Numbered from the stretch's first letter, positions 52,650 to 62,541 are shown. The stretch: 64,000 nucleotides of DNA from Methanococcus vannielii SB (GCF_000017165.1 NC_009634.1:1472552-1536551); one strand, 5' to 3'. Made by a program: numbers and translations. The notes: generated from the sequence alone by a model not told the origin.

Positions 52650-53273
52650 TTATTCTATCCGATAAATATCTACTGGGATATTTAATGCGTTTTTTTTGTG
52701 GAATTCATAAATTGCAGGTATCCTAAAATTTGCTTGAAAAATATTTGTAATTTTACGGTTTTTTCGTTGTATATAATTGGTTAAGAAGTCCCTAGTTGCA
52801 GTATTGTGAATCGTGTATACCACATCCCCAACTTCAAGAGCTTTATCTAAAAATATTCTATCAGCATACTTTTTTTGAGCTCCAAACGGCGGATTTTGAA
52901 TAATTACTTTCTTGGAATTTTTAAAGTATTCATACCTTTCTTCAAAAAAGTTTGAATTAACGTCTTTTATGTCTAATTTAAAAAAATCAACACTTGTATT
53001 AAGACTTTCTGCATTTTTTTTCGCAGTTTCAACAGTTTCAAAGTCAATGTCAATCCCTACTGCAAATTTTGCACCCAATAATTTGGCCCCAATTGAAAAT
53101 CGGCCTGTACCACACCCGAAATCTATTAAAAAACTATTTTTGATATCTGGTTCTGCAAATAATAAAAGTTCACTTGCAAGATTTCCTTCAGTAGAATACT
53201 GTTCAAGATGGGCTTTTGGATTTGGATGAGGTTTTAATTCGTCTAGGAGTATTTCAAGATGCCTTTTTTTCAT
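52650..53273 (-). CDS. METTL5-like RNA adenine N6-methyltransferase (COG2263)
   Basis: 207 residues. SAM motif I is DFGCGTGRFSIGA (about 48-60), AVGIDIDFETVETAKKNA is motif II, and IQNPPFGAQ (about 126-134) is the NPPF catalytic motif of N6-adenine methylases. The METTL5-like start KKRHLEILLDEL and the QYSTEG element fit archaeal COG2263. The rRNA target is inferred. ATG follows GTGATTTTTT. Confidence 0.88.
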   Translation of the reverse strand: MKKRHLEILLDELKPHPNPKAHLEQYSTEGNLASELLLFAEPDIKNSFLIDFGCGTGRFSIGAKLLGAKFAVGIDIDFETVETAKKNAESLNTSVDFFKLDIKDVNSNFFEERYEYFKNSKKVIIQNPPFGAQKKYADRIFLDKALEVGDVVYTIHNTATRDFLTNYIQRKNRKITNIFQANFRIPAIYEFHKKNALNIPVDIYRIE

Positions 53274-53518
53274 AAAAAATCACTAAAAAAATTGTAAACT
53301 TTAAGTTTAATAACCCTTAATTTTAAAATTTTAGATAGGTAATTTTATGATTTATTATAATTTTTTATAGACTTTATAACGTTACTATTTAAAAAAGAAT
53401 GTTCCAATATAAAAAAATAAAAATAAAAATAAAAAAGACTTTTAACAAATTTAAAATTATAAATTACTTAGATTTAATTTTAAGCATTTTAAAATACTTA
53501 ATTTAAAATTAGTTTTAA

Positions 53519-53983
53519 TTATTCAATATCAATTCCAGTTCTAAGGGACTTTTCAGTCTTTGGAAGAGCTATAGTTAGTATTCCATTTTCAAATTTTGCA
53601 GAGGACTTACCTTCCTTAACGTGTGCAGGTAATTTTATTGTTTTATATATTTCTTCATCTTCCGCAACTTCTGAATATATAATTTTTTCAGACTCCATTA
53701 TTGCAAGAGGGGCTTTTTTAGCCCTTAATTCAAGAGTGTCGCCAACGGCATTTATCACAATGTCTGATTTATTTACTCCTGGAATTAATGCAATTATTTT
53801 TATTGATTCGTCTCCTTCAATTATTGTTAGTGGCATGTATCCTTTTCCACTTATCTCCAAACCTGCGGTACCCATTTGAAACATGGTTCTCGTCATTGGG
53901 CCTCCAAATCCTTCCATTGGAAAACTCATTCCAAACATTTTAAATATTTCTGAAAAAGGATCTTTTGGATCTCTACCTATCAT
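53519..53983 (-). CDS. Small heat shock protein (Hsp20/alpha-crystallin)
   Basis: About 154 residues. The alpha-crystallin domain runs from about 55 to 140 and ends with [18 protein letters not shown], holding the GILT(I/V) edge strand; the C-terminal (I/V)x(I/V)-like GIDIE follows. It forms oligomers that hold unfolded proteins. Start is the ATG after GGTGATACAT. A TATA-like AAGTATATATAG lies about 40 bp upstream (54021-54033, minus strand). Confidence 0.93.
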   Translation of the reverse strand: MIGRDPKDPFSEIFKMFGMSFPMEGFGGPMTRTMFQMGTAGLEISGKGYMPLTIIEGDESIKIIALIPGVNKSDIVINAVGDTLELRAKKAPLAIMESEKIIYSEVAEDEEIYKTIKLPAHVKEGKSSAKFENGILTIALPKTEKSLRTGIDIE

Positions 53984-54237
53984 ATGTATCACCCCGTTTC
54001 TAATTAAAATTACTTTGAAATTCTATATATACTTTTCTACCGTGTTTTTATATGAATAGATAATTAAATATGATGAACGTTATAAATTTATTAAATTTGG
54101 CAACAATATTTTTGAGGTTTTAATAAAAATTTGGATCTATCAGTAATATTAAATATGCTATCTGAATATGATTTTGATAATTTAGACGATTAAATAGTTA
54201 CTCATGGACCTGTTAATTGCAATTTAGGTGTAAAATA

Positions 54238-55440
54238 ATGTTTGGAAGCTTAAAAGATAAGTTAAATAAGACCATTTCAAAATTAACGGAAAAAATATAT
54301 TCAAAAGGTGATTCAATTGAATCAACCCAACTAAATAGTGAAATAAACAATGAAAACATTCTATCTGAAAAAATATCTGAAAAAAAAGAAGAAAAAACTA
54401 ACGAAACTGAAAAACATGATTCATTGATACATGAAAGCATGAAAGAAAGCGGTTCTGAAGAACTAATGATTGAAAATTTCGAAAAAAAAGAAAAATTAGG
54501 ATTTTTCGATAAATTATCTATTGCAAAAAGTATTAAAAAAGTACTTGGAAAAGATGTGATTTTAACAGATGACGATATAGAAGAAGTTCTTTTAGAAATG
54601 GAGGTTGAACTTTTAGAAGCTGATGTGGCCTATGAAGTTGTTGAAAAAATTATTGAATCTTTAAAAAACCAGCTTGTAGGGATTAAAATTTCTTCAAAAG
54701 ACAATCCTGAAGAAATTACGTTTAAAGCACTTAAAAAATCAATTAAAGAAATACTTTCTCAAGATAAAATTGATGTATTTAAAATTATTGACGAAAAAAA
54801 GGCAAAAAAAGAACCTGCTGTACTTCTCTTTGTAGGGATAAATGGTACTGGAAAAACAACGTCAATATCAAAACTTGGATATATATTGAAAGAAAAGGGT
54901 TATTCCGCAGTAATGGCTGCAGGAGATACATTTAGGGCAGGTGCAATTGAACAACTAGATGAACACGGTAAAAATACCGGAATACGGGTTATAAAGCACC
55001 AAAAAGGAGCAGATAGTGCTGCAGTAATTTATGATGCAATAGAACACGCTAAAGCAAGGGGTATAAATGTAGTTTTAGCAGATACTGCTGGAAGGCAGAC
55101 TACAAATATAAACTTAATGGACGAGATAAAAAAAGTTGTAAGGGTTACAAAGCCGGATTTAGTAATTTTCGTTGGTGATTCGCTCGCTGGAAACGATGCA
55201 ATTTCTCAAGCTATGGAATTTAACGATGCAGTAAATATTAATGGGGCAATACTTACAAAAACAGATGCAGATGCAAAAGGTGGGGCTGCTCTTTCGATTG
55301 CATATTCAATTAAAAAACCAATATTATTCATGGGGGTTGGCCAAAAATATTCGGATTTACAGAAATTTGATGTCGAATGGATGATTAAAAAGTTATTTTC
55401 AGAAGACGAACCTGAAAAATCCTTTGGCCGTCAATTTTAA
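54238..55440 (+). CDS. ftsY: Signal recognition particle receptor FtsY
   Basis: About 400 residues: an acidic, charged N-terminal region (about 1-85), the helical N domain, then the SRP GTPase. G1 is [16 protein letters not shown] (about 199-214), G2 DTFRAGA, G3 ADTAGRQ and G4 [10 protein letters not shown]. It docks ribosome-SRP complexes at the membrane. Start is ATG with AGGTG upstream, seven codons inside the frame. A hydrophobic tail is absent, so membrane contact is via the N-terminal part. Confidence 0.96.
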   Translation: MFGSLKDKLNKTISKLTEKIYSKGDSIESTQLNSEINNENILSEKISEKKEEKTNETEKHDSLIHESMKESGSEELMIENFEKKEKLGFFDKLSIAKSIKKVLGKDVILTDDDIEEVLLEMEVELLEADVAYEVVEKIIESLKNQLVGIKISSKDNPEEITFKALKKSIKEILSQDKIDVFKIIDEKKAKKEPAVLLFVGINGTGKTTSISKLGYILKEKGYSAVMAAGDTFRAGAIEQLDEHGKNTGIRVIKHQKGADSAAVIYDAIEHAKARGINVVLADTAGRQTTNINLMDEIKKVVRVTKPDLVIFVGDSLAGNDAISQAMEFNDAVNINGAILTKTDADAKGGAALSIAYSIKKPILFMGVGQKYSDLQKFDVEWMIKKLFSEDEPEKSFGRQF

Positions 55441-55541
55441 GGTATATTTATTATTATTTTTATTTTTTAACGGATTTAATTCAAAAATTATATATCGTTA
55501 GAATACGTAATTTTTTTGGATTAATTAACTGGTGATATTAA

Positions 55542-56108
55542 TTGTCTAAAAAATTAACTTACTTTGTAGCTGTTTTTGGAATATTATTAAATATTTTAGG
55601 GGGCATTGTTTCTAAATTTTATAATTTACCCGTATTTTTAGATAATTTTGGCACAATTCTAAGTGCTTTTTTATTGGGCCCTGCTGGAGGGGTAATTACT
55701 GGTCTTTTCACCAATTTAATTTTAGGTGTTACTATTGACCCAATATATATTCCATTTACAATAGTAAATGTTGTAATCGGGTTTGTTTTTGGATATGTTG
55801 CAATAAAACACGGTAGAAACTTTACTTCAATGATAATTCACTCATTTTTAATAACAATAATTGCACTTTCATTAATCGTCCCAATTAAGATTTATTTTTT
55901 CGGAGGCCCTATAGATCCAGTAATAAGTCTCATAGCTTTAACTTATGTTGATAATCGGGGAATTGATTTATTTTTAGCGACATATATTGCTGAATTTCCA
56001 TTAATTCTTGCAGAAATAATGCTTTCAGCACTATGGGGGTATTTAATTTTGATGATACTTCCAAAAAAGATGCTTAAAGCTTTAAAGGTAGACACTGATG
56101 AAATTTAA
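55542..56108 (+). CDS. ECF transporter substrate-binding (S) component
   Basis: 188 residues, about six hydrophobic segments. LDNFGTILSAFLLGPAGGVITGLFTNLI and VNVVIGFVFGYVAIKHGR match the S-component fold. It would bind a vitamin or related small molecule and share an EcfAAT module coded elsewhere. Start is TTG, preceded by GGTGATATTAA. Located before uraA, but the opposing small gene makes co-transcription unlikely. Confidence 0.8.
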   Translation: MSKKLTYFVAVFGILLNILGGIVSKFYNLPVFLDNFGTILSAFLLGPAGGVITGLFTNLILGVTIDPIYIPFTIVNVVIGFVFGYVAIKHGRNFTSMIIHSFLITIIALSLIVPIKIYFFGGPIDPVISLIALTYVDNRGIDLFLATYIAEFPLILAEIMLSALWGYLILMILPKKMLKALKVDTDEI

Positions 56109-56199
56109 CTGATTTAGCAGTTTCAAAAAACTTATTTTTATTTTTAACGTTTTATTTTTATTTTTATTTTTAAATGTGGTAATCATAAAGTATGAAAAA

Positions 56200-56391
56200 C
56201 TAAGTATGTACTTTAGATAACCTTAACTGACTTAAATAACACCCCATACAAAGTAGGGCAACTAAAAATATGATTATAGCAGTAATTCGTACGTAAATAC
56301 CTCCATTTATTAAATATTTAATCAAAACAGAATATCCAAGTAAAGTTACTAATTTGCATAGTTTAAGATGCAATTTAGGACAGTGTATCAT
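56200..56391 (-). CDS. Small membrane protein, 63 residues
   Basis: MIHCPKLHLKLCKLVTLLGY, with one clear helix near 37-56 (ITAIIIFLVALLCMGCYL) and a basic C-terminus. Four cysteines. ATG follows GGCGGTAAAA, a fair site. It lies on the opposite strand between two plus-strand genes. No family recognised; a real gene is likelier than not but not certain. Confidence 0.5.
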   Translation of the reverse strand: MIHCPKLHLKLCKLVTLLGYSVLIKYLINGGIYVRITAIIIFLVALLCMGCYLSQLRLSKVHT

Positions 56392-56408
56392 TTTTACCGC
56401 CAAGGTTT

Positions 56409-56458
56409 ATTGTGTTAATTATCTAAATCCTTAATTGTGTTAATTATCTAAATCCTTA
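56409..56458. repeat. 25-bp tandem duplication
   Basis: Two exact copies of ATTGTGTTAATTATCTAAATCCTTA, 56409-56433 and 56434-56458, just upstream of the minus-strand 63-residue gene and about 190 bp before uraA. A recent slip or a double regulator site could explain it. Confidence 0.95.
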
Positions 56459-56502
56459 AAGTCATTAAATTGAGACCTTATTAATATAATTTAAGTTTCA
56501 GT

Positions 56503-56520
56503 ATTATAAATATTTATAAT
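56503..56520. promoter_or_regulatory. 18-bp perfect palindrome upstream of uraA
   Basis: ATTATAAATATTTATAAT lies about 130 bp before the uraA ATG. In such AT-rich DNA a palindrome is not strong evidence, but it could be an operator or a TATA region serving both strands. Confidence 0.35.
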
Positions 56521-56647
56521 AGTATTATATTTATTTTTGAATAATTCCTTTTAAATCGCATTTATATAATATCCTTAAAATAACTAATAACGAATATACT
56601 GTTAAACTTTTGTTTTTAGATTTTTCAAATATCGGAGGACTGACACT

Positions 56648-57889
56648 ATGAAAAGAATAGTATTGGGTTTTCAACATGTTTTGGCCATGTTTGGTGCTAC
56701 TGTAACAGTTCCACTGGTTGTTGGGTATGCAATAGGGCTTCAATTTTCAGAAATTGCGTTTTTGATTCAGGCAGTATTACTTGCAATGGGTATTGCTACA
56801 TTATTACAGACATTTATCGGTTCAAAACTACCGATTGTTCAAGGTTCGAGTTTTGCATTTATTCCTGGATTAATTGCAATAGGTTCGAGTTTGGGCCTTG
56901 CAGCAGTTCAGGGTGCTTTAATTATTGGAGGACTTTTAGAGGCATTTATGGGGTCTTTTGGGCTTATTGGGCGACTAAAAAAGCTATTTTCACCGATAGT
57001 TACTGGCGTTACAATAATGCTTATTGGTTTTAGCCTTGCAAACGTTGCAGTAAAATATTCTTTCAACTTCTTCAACGACCCGACAGGTTCTTCAATTTTA
57101 ACATCTGCAATTGTAGCATTTTTAACGTTTCTTACAACAATTTTAATTGCGTTAAATGCAAAGGGAACATTAAAAGCAATGCCTGTTGTAATTGGTGCGG
57201 TTGTCGGTTACGTTTTAAGTATTTTTTTAGGGCTTGTTGATTTTTCAATGATTACTAGCCTTCCAATGTTTAGTATTCCAAAATTAATGCCCTGGGGCAC
57301 ACCGATATTTGATACGAATGCAATAGCAATATTATTATTTGCATTTATGGTAAGTATTATTGAAAGTGTTGGTGACTACCATGCAATTTCAACTATTGCC
57401 GATTTACCTATTGATAACAATAAGATAAATAGGGGTATTGCTTCAGAAGGATTTTCATGCACATTAGCAGGTCTTTTAGGTGCATGCGGTACTACAAGTT
57501 ACTCTGAAAACATCGGTTTAGTTGCACTTACAAAAGTTTCAAGTGTTCAGGTTGTTCAAATTGGGGCAGTAATTTTAATACTTCTTTCCTTAATCCCGAA
57601 ATTTGCGGGAGTTTTAGCATCAATCCCAGCTCCAGTTTTGGGCGGCCTTACAACAGCACTTTATGGTATGATAAGTATTACCGGACTTAAGTTGGTAAAA
57701 GATAAGGTTGAATTAAATGATAGAAACACACTGATACTTGCAAGTTCATTAATATTGGGGCTTGGTGCACCGCAACTTCCAGCTGAATTTTTGCAAATTT
57801 TCCCAAAAATCATTGCAAGTATTTTAGAATCTGGAATGGCAGTTGGTGCAATTACTGCAATATTGATGGATCAGATATTAAAAAAATAA
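56648..57889 (+). CDS. uraA: Uracil permease (NCS2 family)
   Basis: 413 residues with about 12-14 membrane segments. The family signature QGSSFAFIPG (about 78-87) and ESVGDYHAIS (about 238-247, with the substrate Glu) are present, plus the NIG-like AGLLGACGTTSYSENIG. It imports uracil or xanthine with protons; the following upp gene makes uracil likely. Strong GGAGG RBS. First gene of uraA-upp-nhaC. Confidence 0.93.
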   Translation: MKRIVLGFQHVLAMFGATVTVPLVVGYAIGLQFSEIAFLIQAVLLAMGIATLLQTFIGSKLPIVQGSSFAFIPGLIAIGSSLGLAAVQGALIIGGLLEAFMGSFGLIGRLKKLFSPIVTGVTIMLIGFSLANVAVKYSFNFFNDPTGSSILTSAIVAFLTFLTTILIALNAKGTLKAMPVVIGAVVGYVLSIFLGLVDFSMITSLPMFSIPKLMPWGTPIFDTNAIAILLFAFMVSIIESVGDYHAISTIADLPIDNNKINRGIASEGFSCTLAGLLGACGTTSYSENIGLVALTKVSSVQVVQIGAVILILLSLIPKFAGVLASIPAPVLGGLTTALYGMISITGLKLVKDKVELNDRNTLILASSLILGLGAPQLPAEFLQIFPKIIASILESGMAVGAITAILMDQILKK

Positions 57890-57963
57890 CTAAAAAAACA
57901 TATTTATTAAACTATTAAGTCATTATTTAAATATTATAATTTATTTTTATGGAGGCTATTTTT

Positions 57964-58662
57964 ATGATCAGAGATGAACGCTGGTTTGGAGTTTATTCTT
58001 TTGAAGATACTCCGTTTTTAATGGAAACTTTAACCGATTTACGTAATATTAATACAGACAATATCTCATTTAGGAAAGGCCTAGTACGACTTGGCCGCTA
58101 CATGGGGTACGAGTTAACAAAAACCATGGAATTTGAAAAAATCAACATAACTACGCCTTTAGAAAAAACTGAAGGAATTATTTCAAAAGACCGGAAAAAT
58201 GTTGTAATTATTACAATATTAAGAGCAGCATTTCCTTTAATGGAAGGATTAATTAAAACGCTAGAATCTGCAAAAGTAGGAATAATTTCTGCATCAAGGG
58301 GACACGCACCAAAATTTAATATCGAAATGAATTATGTAAAAGTACCAAGAGTTACTGAAAACGACACAATAATAATAGCTGATCCAATGATAGCAACCGG
58401 TTCAACCCTTATAAATGTGCTTACCGAACTTAAAAAGTCTGAAAAATCTAAAAGAATAGTTATTCTTGGTGTTTTAGCAGCTCCAGAGGGAATTGATTCC
58501 ATAAAAAAAGCTTTTCCAGACGTTGAAATATTCGTAACCAAAATTGATAGGGAACTAAATAAAGATGGGTATATTGTACCAGGTTTAGGGGATGCAGGAG
58601 ATCGGGCATTTGGGGAGCCTTTTAAAGTATCATTACTACCACAGATGCATAATTTGGAATAA
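57964..58662 (+). CDS. upp: Uracil phosphoribosyltransferase
   Basis: About 232 residues. The ribose-phosphate loop [18 protein letters not shown] (about 133-150) is the PRPP-binding signature, [12 protein letters not shown] the other half. It converts uracil plus PRPP to UMP. ATG after GGAGGCTATTT. It is 74 bp behind uraA and probably shares its mRNA, making an uptake-and-salvage pair. Confidence 0.95.
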   Translation: MIRDERWFGVYSFEDTPFLMETLTDLRNINTDNISFRKGLVRLGRYMGYELTKTMEFEKINITTPLEKTEGIISKDRKNVVIITILRAAFPLMEGLIKTLESAKVGIISASRGHAPKFNIEMNYVKVPRVTENDTIIIADPMIATGSTLINVLTELKKSEKSKRIVILGVLAAPEGIDSIKKAFPDVEIFVTKIDRELNKDGYIVPGLGDAGDRAFGEPFKVSLLPQMHNLE

Positions 58663-58753
58663 TCCTTATATAATTTTCTATTTCTTCTTTTAAGTAATTT
58701 ATATATAGGATTTGCAAGTAATATATTAAAATAGGCGTTTTGGAGGTATTATT

Positions 58754-60358
58754 ATGGATTTTGGGGCGTTATCATTACTACCACCGATTGTAGCAATTGG
58801 ACTTGCACTTCTTACAAAAAGGGTGTATACGTCTCTTTTTTTAGGCATTTTAACAGGTTCTCTGATATATAATAATGGAAGTATTGTTTCAACTGTTTTT
58901 CACATAATCAATACAGTACTAGACAGCATCGAGCTAACTGCAATTACTGGAATTTCTTCATTTACTGAAGCTGGAAACCTATGGAATTTATTAATTTTAC
59001 TGTTCTTGGTAATTTTAGGCATTTTAATTGCAATGATTACTAGGGCCGGCGGCGCTTTAGCGTATGGTAACTTGGCAACTAACAAAATTAAGTCAAAAGA
59101 AGGAGCATGTCTTTCAACGTCTTTACTTGGCTTACTGTTATTCGTTGATGATTATTTTAACTGTTTAACTGTTGGAACAGTAATGCGTCCAATTACTGAT
59201 AAATTTAAAGTTTCAAGGGCAAAACTTGCTTACATTATTGATTCTACTGCAGCTCCTGTATGTATATTAATGCCGGTTTCAAGCTGGTTTGCAGCGGTCG
59301 TTGGAAATTTAAGTGAATCAGGAATTGGAAGCGATTCTTTATCATCAATGAGCCCGTCAGATGTATTTATTTCTTCAATTTTATACAATTCCTATGCTTT
59401 AATTGCTTTATTCATGGTTTTAGTGATAATATCATTTAAAAAATGGGATTTTGGCCCGATGAAAGTCCATGAAAAAGTTGCAGAAGAAACAGGAGACCTT
59501 TTTAATGGAAATATGGGTTCTTCATCATTAGAATCAGAAATTAAGCCGTTAAATACGGGAAAAATATCGTATCTAGTACTTCCACTTGTACTTTTAATAA
59601 CTGCAATAATATCTGCATTTTTGATTTCGGGAGGATTATTAGGTGGCGTAGGAATTATCGAAGCATTTCAGGCAATGGATGCATCATGGGGGCTTTTCTG
59701 GGGTGGGCTAATAACACTAGTCATTACAACATTATATTTTATAATTTCAAAAGCTATTTTGGTAAGCGATATTCCTAAAATGATTACAAAGGGAACTAAA
59801 CTTATGATTCCTGCAATTTCAATATTAATACTTGCATGGTCTCTTGGCTCAATTATTAAAGGAGACCTTGGAACTGGTTCATACCTTGCAGGCCTTATCC
59901 AAAATAATTTACCAGTTCAACTGCTGCCCGCAATATTATTTGCACTTTCAGGATTCATGGCGTTTGCAACGGGAACTTCATGGGGTACTTTTGGAATAAT
60001 GCTTCCAATTGCAATTCCACTCGCAGTTGCGTTAGGAATGCCTGAATTTGTAGTTCCATTTGTTGCAGCAGTTTTAGGTGGTGCAATATATGGGGATCAC
60101 TCATCCCCAATATCTGATACAACAATTATGAGTTCAACTGGAGCGGGAGTAAAACATATAGACCACGTACAGACACAGCTTCCATATACCACCTTAATCG
60201 GAGTTATGGCATTTATCGGGTATATTTTGGTAGGTTACACGATAAACTTTGGCTACTGGGTAAGTGGAATACTAAATTTATTATTTGTTGGCTTATCAGT
60301 ATTTTTTATATCAAGTTTTATTTCTAAAAAAATGTGTTTAAAATGCGCTTCAAATTAA
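58754..60358 (+). CDS. NhaC-type Na+/H+ antiporter
   Basis: 534 residues with about 11-12 helices. LFVDDYFNCLTVGTVMRPITDKF (about 126-148), GTSWGTFGIMLPIAIPLA (about 406-423) and YGDHSSPISDTTIMSS (about 443-458) are the conserved NhaC loops. Sodium/proton or small-acid exchange is possible. It follows upp by 91 bp with a perfect GGAGG RBS. No obvious link to uracil; it may have its own promoter. Confidence 0.85.
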   Translation: MDFGALSLLPPIVAIGLALLTKRVYTSLFLGILTGSLIYNNGSIVSTVFHIINTVLDSIELTAITGISSFTEAGNLWNLLILLFLVILGILIAMITRAGGALAYGNLATNKIKSKEGACLSTSLLGLLLFVDDYFNCLTVGTVMRPITDKFKVSRAKLAYIIDSTAAPVCILMPVSSWFAAVVGNLSESGIGSDSLSSMSPSDVFISSILYNSYALIALFMVLVIISFKKWDFGPMKVHEKVAEETGDLFNGNMGSSSLESEIKPLNTGKISYLVLPLVLLITAIISAFLISGGLLGGVGIIEAFQAMDASWGLFWGGLITLVITTLYFIISKAILVSDIPKMITKGTKLMIPAISILILAWSLGSIIKGDLGTGSYLAGLIQNNLPVQLLPAILFALSGFMAFATGTSWGTFGIMLPIAIPLAVALGMPEFVVPFVAAVLGGAIYGDHSSPISDTTIMSSTGAGVKHIDHVQTQLPYTTLIGVMAFIGYILVGYTINFGYWVSGILNLLFVGLSVFFISSFISKKMCLKCASN

Positions 60359-60376
60359 TTAATTAATTAATTAATT
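60353..60376. repeat. AATT repeat, 6 units
   Basis: Six AATT units overlap the stop codon of the nhaC-type gene. The run is self-complementary and may form a hairpin at the 3' end. Confidence 0.85.
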
Positions 60377-60460
60377 AAGTATTAATAAAAAAACTTTTTT
60401 ATTTATTTTAAGTAAATTTGAAGTTTAAAAAATATTTTATTTAAAAATTTTTAAATTTAA

Positions 60461-61444
60461 TTAAATATCCTTTGATTTCTTTCTTTTTTCTATAAAATCA
60501 ATTAAATCTACAGTATCGCCCATTTTTTCAAGTTCCCTTATACTCATACTCATTATCTTCTTATCTTCATTTTTCCTAGTTTCAAGAATTAATAACGAGT
60601 GACTGTTAAATATCTTTGAAATTTCGTCAACAATTATTGCTTTTTTTCTTATTTCTTCATTTTCAGTCTCCTGAATATTGGTAAAAAGCACGTTATGTAC
60701 TTCATCGCCTTTATTCTTAGACTCCTCTGCAACGGCATCAAAAGGAGCTTTTGTAGTTTCAAGTAGGTTAAATCCCATGTCACCAAGTATCTCTATAACT
60801 TTTACTTTGAAGTCTTCTCCTTCCTTTAATATTTTTTCAAAAGCTTCTTCACGGCTTTTAGGTAAGTTTACTCCTTCAAAATAATCAGTTATATTTATTC
60901 CCTTAATTAATGGAACATCAAGATACTCTTCAATTTTAATTGCAACTTCTGCTGAAGGATTGGCTTCATTTTGTTCATATTTATATATTGTTTTTCTTGA
61001 AACCCTCGAAAACTCTGCAAGTTCACCAACAGAGATATTTAATTTTTCACGAGTTTCTTTTAAGGCTTTTCCATCGATATTTACAAAAAAACCGCCACGG
61101 TTTGCGTAAACAACTGGGGGTATTCCACGTACTTGTTCTTGAAATGTCAAAAAAGTAACTGCTTTTATTCCAAATCTTTCGTAAACGGCTCCTTCTTCCA
61201 TTACTGAATTTCTAGTTCGTGATCCAATAATTAAGGGTACGGCTTGAAGAATCCTTGCAATATTTAAAAGTTCTTCGGACTGTTCAGTACTTAAACTATC
61301 GATATTTTTTAAAATCTTAATTAATAATTTTAAATCTGCTTTTTTTGCAATTAAATCAAAACATGACCTTCCGAAAGGCTTTGATATTACAAAATTTGAT
61401 TCATAAAGCAGATTCATGCATTCAGAAAGCATTACTTCTCTCAT
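60461..61444 (-). CDS. Archaeal HTH regulator, COG1395 family
   Basis: 327 residues. N-terminal alpha/beta domain (about 1-120, with VPLIIGSRTRNSVMEEGAVYERFGIKAV), a central XRE-type HTH (ETREKLNISVGELAEFSRVSRKTIYKYEQNEANPS, about 130-164), and a C-terminal helical domain. This long form is a conserved archaeal protein annotated as a putative transcriptional regulator. No target sites are evident. ATG after GGTAAAAT. Confidence 0.88.
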   Translation of the reverse strand: MREVMLSECMNLLYESNFVISKPFGRSCFDLIAKKADLKLLIKILKNIDSLSTEQSEELLNIARILQAVPLIIGSRTRNSVMEEGAVYERFGIKAVTFLTFQEQVRGIPPVVYANRGGFFVNIDGKALKETREKLNISVGELAEFSRVSRKTIYKYEQNEANPSAEVAIKIEEYLDVPLIKGINITDYFEGVNLPKSREEAFEKILKEGEDFKVKVIEILGDMGFNLLETTKAPFDAVAEESKNKGDEVHNVLFTNIQETENEEIRKKAIIVDEISKIFNSHSLLILETRKNEDKKIMSMSIRELEKMGDTVDLIDFIEKRKKSKDI

Positions 61445-61554
61445 ATTTTACCAGATTTTACAATTTATATATTCTAAGTCTAATCCGCCAAATATATATT
61501 TCTTACGGAAAAGTATTAATATGTACAAAAATAGTTTAAGGTAAGGGTGATTTA

Positions 61555-62034
61555 ATGAAAAAAATAGCGGAAGATAAAGGAATTTCTTTTCAATTAAGGC
61601 AATTTAAAAGTCTAGTTTTAGAATTTAAATCTGATAACATACTTTATACTGGTTCAAAAGGAGTATGTATGCCTTTTGCACTTTTAAATGCATATGCTGT
61701 TAGAAACGTTTCAAACCAGTATTTTTGTGCAGATGCAAAACTTGAAGAAATATCGAAATTAGAACAGGGTTCTTTAGGTTACACGTATAATTTAGTGAAA
61801 TATGACTTTATATTAAACCCGGACTTACTTGTTTTATTTGGCGGAATTGCAATGCATCATTCTAAGGTAACAACAAAAGATGTTAATACTCTTATAGGTG
61901 AGTTAAACCCTAAAAAAATAGTAGGAGTATGTTTTTCAAGCATATTTCAAAAAATGAATTGGGATAAAGAAATAAGTTTTGATATGATAATTGATAGCCA
62001 GTTAGAGCCTGTAGAAATATATGAAAAGATATAA
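61555..62034 (+). CDS. DUF2124-family protein
   Basis: 159 residues. SKGVCMPFALLNAYAVRN (about 34-51) and NPDLLVLFGGIAMHHSKVT (about 82-100) resemble the methanogen-centred DUF2124 family as I recall it; function unknown. No membrane helix or signal. ATG after GGGTGATTTA. Its last codons and stop are part of a 15-bp triplication. Confidence 0.65.
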   Translation: MKKIAEDKGISFQLRQFKSLVLEFKSDNILYTGSKGVCMPFALLNAYAVRNVSNQYFCADAKLEEISKLEQGSLGYTYNLVKYDFILNPDLLVLFGGIAMHHSKVTTKDVNTLIGELNPKKIVGVCFSSIFQKMNWDKEISFDMIIDSQLEPVEIYEKI

Positions 62035-62065
62035 TATGAAAAGATATAATATGAAAAGATATAAT
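62021..62065 (+). repeat. 15-bp tandem repeat x3 over the DUF2124 stop
   Basis: Three exact ATGAAAAGATATAAT units. The stop TAA of the DUF2124 gene is inside the first unit, so added copies leave the protein unchanged. Confidence 0.95.
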
Positions 62066-62092
62066 TTGGATTAGTTTAGGCAGATATTATAA

Positions 62093-62357
62093 GAACCTAC
62101 GTTTTGTATTGATACAAAAGAAATACTAAAAAGCGAAATTAAGCAGGTTTTAAATGAATTAAACAGGCTTAATATTTACGGGGGCATTTTATATAGAATT
62201 ATTTTAAAATTAAGAACAGTGTTTTTTTTACTTTTAAATGATGAATCAAATAATTTAGAATTGAAAAATATATTTTGAAATGGTTAATGAACTTACAATA
62301 AATGCGCTAAAATTGGTAATAAATCAAAATGGAATTTTAGGCAGAACTACACGGTAA
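62093..62357 (+). pseudogene. Frameshifted gene remnant without start codon
   Basis: An open frame from 62093 reads CIDTKEILKSEIKQVLNELN then RLNIYGGILYRIILKL and ends at TGA 62276-62278, just after a T4 run. Deleting one T joins it smoothly to a second frame reading FEMVNELTINALKLVINQNG and ending at 62355-62357. There is no in-frame start codon and an upstream TAA closes the frame. The helical composition looks protein-like, but no parent family is recognised. Confidence 0.5.
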
Positions 62358-62367
62358 TTTGTAAACT

Positions 62368-62434
62368 ATTCTGTCGGGAAATTAATTATTATCTCATTTA
62401 AAAATTTTTATTATTTTAAATTCCCTACAGTATT
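62368..62434. repeat. Imperfect 16-bp inverted repeat
   Basis: ATTCTGTCGGGAAATT (62368-62383) and AAATTCCCTACAGTAT (62419-62434) pair at 13 of 16 positions with a 35-bp spacer. It follows the gene remnant; it may be a terminator arm pair or a scar. Confidence 0.45.
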
Positions 62435-62445
62435 TTTCTCTTATT

Positions 62446-62516
62446 TTACAGTTGTAAATATTTATATATGTAAAGTTTTAGTAACATTATATATAATTAT
62501 AATTACATAATGTAAA
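62446..62516 (+). promoter_or_regulatory. Promoter with repeated TGTAAA operators, DUF2178/XRE pair
   Basis: A perfect palindrome TTTACAGTTGTAAA (62446-62459) lies upstream of a TATA box TTATATATAA (62488-62497). A second, TTACATAATGTAA (62503-62515), lies just after it. A further half-site TGTAAA is at 62469-62474. The downstream palindrome would block initiation, fitting autoregulation by the XRE protein of the operon. Confidence 0.6.
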
Positions 62517-62541
62517 ATTTTATGAACAAGGTGTGTTAAAT

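Noticed and set aside
54070-54164. Possible box C/D RNA (ATGATGA ... CTGA) before ftsY
   Set aside because: The boxes are about 90 nt apart, there is no C'/D' pair at guide spacing and the ends do not pair.
62368-62434. Terminal inverted repeats of an insertion sequence
   Set aside because: Only 13 of 16 positions pair, the spacer is 35 bp, and no transposase or target duplication is visible.
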